DNA of 34,628 nucleotides from Nostoc sp. WHI (GTDB taxonomy: Bacteria; Cyanobacteriota; Cyanobacteriia; Cyanobacteriales; Nostocaceae): contig NZ_WBKM01000326.1 in the NCBI RefSeq assembly GCF_015714725.1, positions 1 through 34,628 on the forward strand, in the 5' to 3' direction. The position numbers and the translations under genes were made by a program. This document shows positions 8,580-14,588 of this stretch, one piece after another. Each line of letters opens with the position of its first letter. Within the stretch, counting starts at the first letter, position 1. The notes under the pieces are model-generated. The model saw only the letters and a program-made list of their open reading frames with translations, was not told where the DNA came from and searched no databases.

Positions 8580-8730
8580 CTCTCAGCACTGAGAGCGGGT
8601 TAGGGAGTGTATGGCGGCAACTGTTTTAGGGGAATCACCAGAAAGCTAGTTCCGGCATAGCTCCCTAACCTGTAACTATTAAATGTTGAATGCTCAAAGT
8701 AAGAAAACTCTGCACTTTGTTTCTTACTTT
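8580..8730. repeat. Cluster of three inverted repeats downstream of the helicase
   Basis: Three separate inverted repeats lie in the gene-free stretch 8492-9239. CTCTCAG/CTGAGAG (8580-8595) is a compact hairpin. GGTTAGGGAG (8598-8607) pairs with CTCCCTAACC (8661-8670). AAAGTAAGAAA (8696-8706) pairs with TTTCTTACTTT (8720-8730) across 13 bases and could end the parAB-helicase transcript, although it is AT-rich and lacks a clear T-tract. The density suggests a structured regulatory or replication region. Confidence 0.5.
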
Positions 8731-8908
8731 AGTCACCACAAGCAAGCCATTGTAACAGTTTTGAGAGCCAATGCGGGATAGCTCTATTGCGAAGTATTGG
8801 CTGGGCTTGTAGATATGCGGAAGCATTCAGCCCCAGTATGTATTGAGCATACCAGTAGTTCTAATCAAGGAGACTACACACAGCCTTACCACCCCGATTC
8901 AGAACATG

Positions 8909-9111
8909 GGTGTAAATCATCGTGGTTTTTACATCCTTGTGTCCGAATTCCATATAATTCTCCCATGAAGGGTAGTTATACGGAAAAAATCTGTATAATA
9001 CCCAGAGAAGGATGTAAAAAAGAAGTTTTCCGTATATTCAGACAAGAATCCGTTGTAATGCTTGATGTATTAGGATTTAGAAAAAGATTATACGGAAACT
9101 TTCCGTATAAT
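8909..9111. repeat. TATACGGAAA palindromes and GGATGTAAA repeats (operator or origin-like)
   Basis: The half-site TATACGGAAA recurs: a perfect 25-bp palindrome at 9087-9111 (ATTATACGGAAA, C, then its complement), an imperfect palindrome at 8976-8999 (TTATACGGA..TCTGTATAA) and a lone inverted half-site near 9026-9036. A second motif, GGATGTAAAA, occurs at 9010-9019 and inverted at 8927-8936, with a variant GGTGTAAA at 8909-8916. Together they look like iterated protein-binding sites, such as an origin or an operator. No convincing gene covers the region. Confidence 0.55.
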
Positions 9112-9239
9112 AAATAGTTAGACTTCCTAAATTCCTGACCACGTTTCAGCGAAACAGAAGACTTCTGAGACAAAGCAAAGTCATGGTTACGCAGTTCATG
9201 GTCATGTATTGAAAACTACAAATATGACGAGGTGCGAGT

Positions 9240-11006
9240 ATGTCATTCGAGCGTGTCCACCGATCCAAATCCCAAATTCCTCAGTCCTCATCAAGCACGT
9301 CGCAGTTTGCACCTCGTCCGTTTCCCGTCCAGGAACCTCAACACCCCCCAACCCAGGAAGAGATAGAGAACGAAGCTTTTCAGCAGAATAAGTTTGAGGC
9401 GTTTGGACTCCAGTTAAAGGAGAAGCACGACACCATCACACCTGTAGAGCAAGAAAGGCTGGGTGTGCTGCAAGCCAAGATGGATAGTTTCTGGGCACAG
9501 CGTATGGAGCGAGCTAAAGCACAGCCAAACTTGTTGGAAATTCTCATTCGCAATTCTCAAGCAACACAGACGACTGAATCCCAAGCACCTGTTCAGTCCA
9601 ACACGATCCAAGCGAAAGGTGAGACAACAGGCGATCGCCCAGATTCATCCGTGGAACAGCGCCCCAACAAAACTGGTATGCCCAATGCGCTTAAAGCAGG
9701 GGTAGAAAGCCTATCGGGATATGCGTTAGATGATGTCAGGGTTCATTACAATTCGCCAAAAACAGCCCAGTTACAGGCTTTAGCTTATACCCAAGGGACA
9801 GAGATTCATGTAGCACCGGGACAAGAGGAACATTTACCACATGAAGCATGGCATGTTGTTCAGCAGTTTCAGGGAAGGGTAAAACCGACGATGCAGATCA
9901 AGGGGCTACAAATAAATGATGATGAGGGGTTGGAGAGAGAAGCGGATGTGAGAGGAGAGCAAGCCAGAAGCGGGGCAACCCAGCCCAAAGAAAACCCCGT
10001 ATTGAAAAGTGAAGCGAAAGTTGGCTCCAAGATGGTACAAAAACGAGACCGTACAGCAGTGGTTGTTTGGGATGTAACACATGAGGTAATTCCAGAGGTA
10101 ATTTCAGACGAAGAAAGTTTATTTGGCGATGGCTCTAACCCGTTCAAAAACGAGGGAATAGAACTGTACAGAGGGGAGAAAATAATAGTTGACGATAAAG
10201 ACATTTTCCAATCAAGACGCGGAGCGAACCAGGAGAACCAAGAACGTAGGGAAAATGACAAGGTAGGTCATCTTACAAACAAATGGTTAAAACTAAAACG
10301 CGTGGAGGAAAGAGAAATTTCCGGTAAGGGATATGTGAGAGAAGAAACAATAAAAATAGCCAAAGATACCGCAGAAATACGAGAAATAATCATCGAGTTA
10401 CAGAAGAGCAAGTCCGCGAAGAAAGCTGTTGATACAATCCACAATGCTTGGGAGGAATTAAGGGAAAAACGACGGATGTCCAAGGGAGCATGGGAAATAT
10501 GGGAGGAAATCCGCGAGAAAGACGACAAAGAGACAAGTCCATCATGGGACCAGATAGAGGAAGGATATGACGTTAGCAAACAACTTTCAAATTCTGCTCC
10601 AGAGGAATACGACAATTACAGCGTAGAGGAAGATGGAGATCAGGCGATCTTCACTGCATCTGACAAAGAGACCAGGACTCCAATTGGAATCATAATTATC
10701 GAAAATAGAGCCACAACCAAATTCCCTGGTGACGGAGACAATCCGAACAAAAGGTGGTATCTAAGATGGTTACTTGGACACCCGACGTTGAAAGGAGCAG
10801 GGGGGCTGTTGTTAGGCAAAGCTTTAGATTATGTAAAAACACAAGGTGGAAAAGCAGTGTGGGTTGAATCGGCTCCGAGTGCTATGGGGTGGTATAAAGA
10901 TAAGAAATTTAATCCGCTCGAAGAAGAAATTCAGAAGAAATATAATATTGATTTCAAGGAAGGATGGGATAGCGTGCTAATGGTATTGGATTTTGAGCAA
11001 ATGTAG
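9240..11006 (+). CDS. DUF4157 protein with C-terminal GNAT-like domain (eCIS-payload-like)
   Basis: The N-terminal 45 residues are disordered and Ser/Gln/Pro-rich. Residues 141-213 match DUF4157: GMPNALKAGVESLSG, the VHYNSP strand, AYTQGTEIHVAPG and HEAWHVVQQ (an HExxH motif, H201-H205), followed by the typical LEREAD. DUF4157 proteins are commonly linked to extracellular contractile injection systems (eCIS), often as payloads with variable C-terminal toxin domains. The last 130 residues read as a GNAT acyltransferase: TPIGIIIIEN, LGHPTLKGAGGLLLGKALDY as acetyl-CoA loop, and SAMGWYKDKKFNP as the final strand. The middle (about 255-455) is charged, helical and unrecognised. GAGGTG six bases before the ATG supports the start. 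No eCIS structural gene and no obvious immunity gene is in the window. Confidence 0.82.
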   Translation: MSFERVHRSKSQIPQSSSSTSQFAPRPFPVQEPQHPPTQEEIENEAFQQNKFEAFGLQLKEKHDTITPVEQERLGVLQAKMDSFWAQRMERAKAQPNLLEILIRNSQATQTTESQAPVQSNTIQAKGETTGDRPDSSVEQRPNKTGMPNALKAGVESLSGYALDDVRVHYNSPKTAQLQALAYTQGTEIHVAPGQEEHLPHEAWHVVQQFQGRVKPTMQIKGLQINDDEGLEREADVRGEQARSGATQPKENPVLKSEAKVGSKMVQKRDRTAVVVWDVTHEVIPEVISDEESLFGDGSNPFKNEGIELYRGEKIIVDDKDIFQSRRGANQENQERRENDKVGHLTNKWLKLKRVEEREISGKGYVREETIKIAKDTAEIREIIIELQKSKSAKKAVDTIHNAWEELREKRRMSKGAWEIWEEIREKDDKETSPSWDQIEEGYDVSKQLSNSAPEEYDNYSVEEDGDQAIFTASDKETRTPIGIIIIENRATTKFPGDGDNPNKRWYLRWLLGHPTLKGAGGLLLGKALDYVKTQGGKAVWVESAPSAMGWYKDKKFNPLEEEIQKKYNIDFKEGWDSVLMVLDFEQM

Positions 11007-11112
11007 CAGTTACCAGCCGTAGGATGTGTTCCCTACTGCAACTCATTACTCCCACACCGATAGATTTTGAGAATACACCATGCTTATGAATTACTTGAAT
11101 CAAGCGATCTCA

Positions 11113-11200
11113 GGCTAACAATGCCCATGCACCCCGACCGCCGAGAGTTGTCGGTTATGATGCAAAGGTTGTCTGCGGCGGGTGATGAGCAACGTTAAAT
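11113..11200 (+). other. attC-like recombination hairpin
   Basis: An imperfect inverted repeat of about 88 bp. It ends with GTTAAAT (11194-11200), matching the integron R' consensus GTTRRRY, and begins with GGCTAAC (11113-11119), one mismatch from RYYYAAC. The arms pair as TAACAATGCCCATGCACCC against the complement of GGGTGATGAGCAACGTTA with a few unpaired bases, as attC sites do. It lies about 105 bp behind the DUF4157 gene in cassette orientation. No integron integrase is present. Alternatives are a terminator-like hairpin or a dispersed cyanobacterial repeat. Confidence 0.5.
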
Positions 11201-11214
11201 ATTTTTTTATATCC

Positions 11215-11571
11215 TTAGTTCCTTCTCTCGCTAAGATAGCCTTGACGGTAATCACTTTTCTTTAATTTGGAAGCTTGACGTGCAGACCACTGGCGCAGAG
11301 GAGTAACTTTCTCTACATGAAGTAGCTTCTGGTGATAAGTATTATTATCTGTCAGTTGGGCGATCGCACCAGCAATAAATCGAGCGCAGCGTTCTGGTTG
11401 AGACGAAACTTGTTCTTCTGCAAACCGGATCACCAGCCAGTTTGCATCGACAAAACACTTGTTTCTATAGTCATCCTCGCTGATACAGTGAGTGGGCTTG
11501 CCAGTCGCAAATGAGATAGGTTCATCAACCTCCAAGTCTATGTGTAAGCCAGTACAAAGGACGCGGATCAC
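11215..11571 (-). CDS. Small DUF559/restriction-endonuclease-like protein
   Basis: 118 aa. The core (HIDLEVDEPISF, GKPTHC, NWLVIRFAEEQVSSQPERCARFI) follows the pattern of the C-terminal half of DUF559-type PD-(D/E)xK nucleases, with acidic residues in the LEVDEP strand. No upstream helix-strand half is present, so it is either a minimal or a degenerate nuclease; activity is uncertain. The GTG start at 11571 overlaps the relaxase stop as GTGA, which places it third in the mobC-relaxase operon and suggests a role linked to DNA transfer or strand processing. It converges on the DUF4157 gene. Confidence 0.6.
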   Translation of the reverse strand: MIRVLCTGLHIDLEVDEPISFATGKPTHCISEDDYRNKCFVDANWLVIRFAEEQVSSQPERCARFIAGAIAQLTDNNTYHQKLLHVEKVTPLRQWSARQASKLKKSDYRQGYLSERRN

Positions 11572-13100
11572 AGACTAAAACCACGATCCTGCTGTCTGAG
11601 CTTTTGTTGCTCCTCCCTGAGATGAGCTTCTAATTCCTGACTCCAATCAGGATTATGGGTTTTGAGCCTTTTACCCTGTGGCAACAATTCTAATACTGCA
11701 CTAGCTGTTTTATTACCTTGCTCATCATTATTGAATGCTACGACCACCCTGTTGAAACTCTTGAGAAATTCCATAGGTAGGTTATTCGGGTCATCAGCGA
11801 CTATCAACATGGTTCTAGTTGGTGGTAGCCCTTTGCAACTTGAGATCAGGTAGGTGGCTGCTGACATTGCATCAATTGGTGTAGAACACAAAAAGACGTT
11901 TTCTACCTTGTCCGTTGGTTGCCCTCCCAACCTCAAATAAAACCAACCATTTGGTGTAGAAGTGTTTTGGTCGTACTCCACAGTGCGATGATTTTCTCTA
12001 GGCTTTGACCAAATTAATGCGCCAGTTTTTTCACCATCTAAATCACGCTTGATAAACAAAATATTTCGTTGCTCATCCATGTAAAGCAACTGATTACCAT
12101 GTAATCCTTGCGAAATATAATCTGGTATATAGCGTTTCTCGCTTAAGTACTTGTGCAACACTTGCCAAACAACTGTATCCTCTGGTGGTGGAGTGAACTG
12201 GGGCTGTTGCTGTTTGCGTTCAATTTCTTGAAAGAGTTTTTCTAACTGCTCAACTGGGAGTGGTTTAGCAGGTTTGAACAGCAATTCATGAATAGGTTCA
12301 TCATCACGTTCTGTTTGATAGTCAACGCCAAGATGTTTTTGCAAACCGGGGAAGGTATAAGCTGCACCTAACTGTGTACCACTAAAGGCTTGCCCATCTT
12401 TCTCATAAGAAATGCCTTTAGACTTACCATTCCTAGTCCATCCTGTTCTTACACTAATGCCAGCTTGCTGCAACCGCATAATCAGCATTGGCATTTGGGG
12501 ATTATCAACTCCGGCTCTATCAATCGTCTGCTGAACTTCCTCTTTGATGGTGCGTCCTGGTGGCTGCTCAAGTTTACCTAGTTCATATTCTTCTTGCTCT
12601 CGCCTTATGCGTCTAATTTGTCCGGTGCTAGGTGTGCGATTCAGTTTCTCTTTACTGCCTTGGACTTGCACTAATTCATAATCAATTTCAATTTGTCGCA
12701 GAACTTTTTCAGAGCGCACATAATCCCAGGAATCATGCACTACTAGCCCCGTGTCCATCCTGATTCTACTGGCTGCAATGTGAATGTGGTCGTCGTCGGT
12801 GTTGTGGTGGCGGAAGATGACAAACTGATTGGCATCAAAACCCATTTCCTTCATGTAGCGATCGCCAATCTCGCTCCACTTTTCATCATCTAATTTGTCC
12901 CCCTTGGCGGCGGATAATGAGACATGGTAAACAACTCGGTCTGCATCAGAATTTAGTTGTCGAGACAGCTTAAACTCCCGCGCCAATTCACGGGCATTTC
13001 TCCCGCTCATGTTGCCGCCGATGAGTTGGGCATCTTCGCGGGATTCCAAGTAATCCAACAGCTTGCGAAAACCTCTGCCCTTAGTCTGCTTCCCAATCAT
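11568..13100 (-). CDS. mobA: MobA-type relaxase with DUF3991/TOPRIM-like C-terminus
   Basis: Conjugative relaxase expected to nick oriT and carry the strand to a recipient. The N-terminal domain is of the Relaxase/VirD2 (MOBP-like) type: MIGKQTKGRGFRKLLDYL at the start and the metal-binding His cluster HHNTDDDHIHIAASRI near residues 98-113. The catalytic Tyr cannot be assigned with certainty. Residues about 310-375 match DUF3991 (VVWQVLHKYLSEKRYIP), and about 400-490 a TOPRIM-like fold (CSTPIDAMSAATYL, AFNNDEQGNKTA). The usual TOPRIM Glu is replaced (STPID instead of EGxID), so primase activity is doubtful. I chose ATG 13100 because family members start here and GGAAGAGGAAGAGG precedes it; an upstream TTG extends the frame by 15 residues. 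Overlaps mobC by 20 bp. Confidence 0.9.
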   Translation of the reverse strand: MIGKQTKGRGFRKLLDYLESREDAQLIGGNMSGRNARELAREFKLSRQLNSDADRVVYHVSLSAAKGDKLDDEKWSEIGDRYMKEMGFDANQFVIFRHHNTDDDHIHIAASRIRMDTGLVVHDSWDYVRSEKVLRQIEIDYELVQVQGSKEKLNRTPSTGQIRRIRREQEEYELGKLEQPPGRTIKEEVQQTIDRAGVDNPQMPMLIMRLQQAGISVRTGWTRNGKSKGISYEKDGQAFSGTQLGAAYTFPGLQKHLGVDYQTERDDEPIHELLFKPAKPLPVEQLEKLFQEIERKQQQPQFTPPPEDTVVWQVLHKYLSEKRYIPDYISQGLHGNQLLYMDEQRNILFIKRDLDGEKTGALIWSKPRENHRTVEYDQNTSTPNGWFYLRLGGQPTDKVENVFLCSTPIDAMSAATYLISSCKGLPPTRTMLIVADDPNNLPMEFLKSFNRVVVAFNNDEQGNKTASAVLELLPQGKRLKTHNPDWSQELEAHLREEQQKLRQQDRGFSL

Positions 13101-13479
13101 CCTCTTCCTCTTCCGAATCTTCGTCATCAACATCATCAGAGGCAATGTCTCGCCTACACTGATGCAGCAGTTCTAAAAGCTCTCGTAACAGTTCTGGATC
13201 AGCAGGTAAAGTTCGCCCAATTTTTAGCGCTGTGTTGGTTGCCTTAACAAGCTGGTTGAGATTGTTGCCGATTTGTCCTAATTCCCAATATGTTTGCAAG
13301 CTAATTTTACTCAGTCGTTTGGGTAATGGACGCATCAACGCATTACGCCTCATCAGTTCACTCGCTGACATCCCCGCATCTTGTGATTTAATACGAATCA
13401 TATCCAGTTCGATATCACTTAACCTCACTGGAAAAATATGCTTTCGGACTAGAGCTTTAGACTGCTTGCGGTTCGCCAT
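13081..13479 (-). CDS. mobC: MobC-type relaxosome accessory protein
   Basis: Small DNA-binding protein expected to help the relaxase open oriT. The 132-aa product starts MANRKQSKALVRKHIFPV and has a ribbon-helix-helix-like segment (VRLSDIELDMIRIKSQDAGMS) followed by the MobC core (LQTYWELGQIGNNLNQLVKAT). The tail is acidic (about ten D/E). The frame is open to 13608, but the upstream 43 codons translate a low-complexity, repeat-like stretch, so I take ATG 13479 as the start; no strong ribosome binding site supports either choice. First gene of the minus-strand mobilisation operon, overlapping the relaxase. Confidence 0.85.
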   Translation of the reverse strand: MANRKQSKALVRKHIFPVRLSDIELDMIRIKSQDAGMSASELMRRNALMRPLPKRLSKISLQTYWELGQIGNNLNQLVKATNTALKIGRTLPADPELLRELLELLHQCRRDIASDDVDDEDSEEEEDDWEAD

Positions 13480-14025
13480 AAATCGAGAAGATTGAGGGAC
13501 ATTGTGAGGGGGGTTTTTCAAGGGGGGTTTCCCCACTTGAACCAGTCTGCCGTTCGAGCGCAGCGAGACAAAGCGTAAGCTTTGAGGCATGGCTGGCTTC
13601 AAGCCCATTTTGGGGTGAGCGAGGTGTCGAGTGCTACGTGTGTACGGAGGTACAGCGAGAGACTGGGGGCAAGAGTGCGACAGCGTAGCTGGGGGGACAG
13701 GTTCGGGTCATTTCGGGTAGGATGAAGTCTGATAACAGCGTAGCTGTTTCGTCATCATTATATCAATGTTTGCTGAATTACTGCTCCGGCATAACCGGGG
13801 TGGTTTGGCTAAAGTCAGTAACAGTCAACATCGGGGGAACATAGCAACAGCGTAGCTGGAGCGGGAGAAATATATCAGCATCTAATAAATGATGGTGGCG
13901 GCGTAGCCTAACTGAAGACAAAAATTCAAATCAGCGTAGCTGAAACCAGCTTTTAATCTGGAGTTGTACTTTTTGAAAAATAGTGGAAAATAAGGGAATT
14001 ATGATCTCAATTTAATTTCATAGCA
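13480..14025. other. Probable oriT / divergent mob promoter region with CAGCGTAGCTG repeats
   Basis: A 546-bp gene-free stretch between mobC (minus) and a DNA-binding protein gene (plus), the usual place of oriT. CAGCGTAGCTG (arms CAGC/GCTG around GTA) occurs at 13681, 13736, 13848 and 13932, with a degenerate copy at 13899. On the minus strand 13724-13714 reads CATCCTACCCG, close to the MOBP nic pattern YATCCTGY, with two ACCCGAA direct repeats beside it. The nic assignment is inference. GTAGCTG-type short repeats are also dispersed in Nostocales genomes and may not belong to oriT. Confidence 0.5.
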
Positions 14026-14448
14026 ATGGTTGAGCCAAAAGATTCTGGTCAGATTACTAAAGGCAAGATTGATGAGGCTATCAAAGCACTTAAGGAGCAG
14101 AAGCCAAAAGAGCGAGAGGATATATCGGATAGAGAAGCTATTCGCAAGATGAGACGGTATATCGAGAAACTGACCTCTGACAAGTATGGCTACAGTTATG
14201 ATGAAGTGTCAGAAATGCTTCAAGGGCTGGGCATTCATCTGAGTGGCAGCAGAATTAAGTATTTAATAGGCGAGTTGAAGAAAAGTAATCGTCGCCAGAA
14301 AAAAACCTCTTCAAGCGACGACAAAAATACATCAGAAAATTCGGTTACTGAAACTCAGTTGACAGTGGAAAATACTGTGTCAAATCAAGTGAGTAGTGAG
14401 GCTGATTCTTCACCTGTAAATATTGGGAAGGGCAAGAGAAAAAGTTAA
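14026..14448 (+). CDS. Small mobilisation-associated DNA-binding protein
   Basis: 140 aa. Residues 40-85 (MRRYIEKLTSDKYGYSYDEV, SEMLQGLGIHLSGSRIKYLI) have the pattern of helix-turn-helix proteins found next to relaxase genes, where GYSxxEVxxxLxxxGIxLS precedes a recognition helix. The C-terminal half is low-complexity, rich in Ser, Thr and Asn, and ends basic (GKGKRKS). It is transcribed away from mobC across the putative oriT, which fits a relaxosome accessory or a regulator of the mob genes. No strong ribosome binding site precedes the ATG. Function is inferred from context. Confidence 0.65.
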   Translation: MVEPKDSGQITKGKIDEAIKALKEQKPKEREDISDREAIRKMRRYIEKLTSDKYGYSYDEVSEMLQGLGIHLSGSRIKYLIGELKKSNRRQKKTSSSDDKNTSENSVTETQLTVENTVSNQVSSEADSSPVNIGKGKRKS

Positions 14449-14588
14449 CTAAAAGCAGTACAGAAACAAGAGACTTCATCAGACCTACAGAGCGAATTTA
14501 ACAACTATTAAAACAAAAAATTACAGGGGCGAAGATTTGGAAACTGGACTAATTACTTAGACTTCCATCAGTAAAGCTTGTTCTATTG

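Noticed and set aside
8797..9117. A 106-aa gene
   Set aside because: The frame runs across the palindromic repeats, has no ribosome binding site and its product resembles no protein; it is open by chance.
9240..11006. Complete injection system locus
   Set aside because: None of the surrounding genes resembles sheath, tube, baseplate or the AAA+ ATPase of contractile systems; only a payload-like gene is present.
13101..13145. Upstream TTG start of the relaxase
   Set aside because: Family members start at the MIGKQ-type sequence, and a purine-rich ribosome binding site lies directly before ATG 13100.
13480..13608. N-terminal extension of MobC
   Set aside because: The 43 extra codons translate low-complexity repeat-like DNA (PPLKNPPHN) and family members begin near the ATG at 13479.
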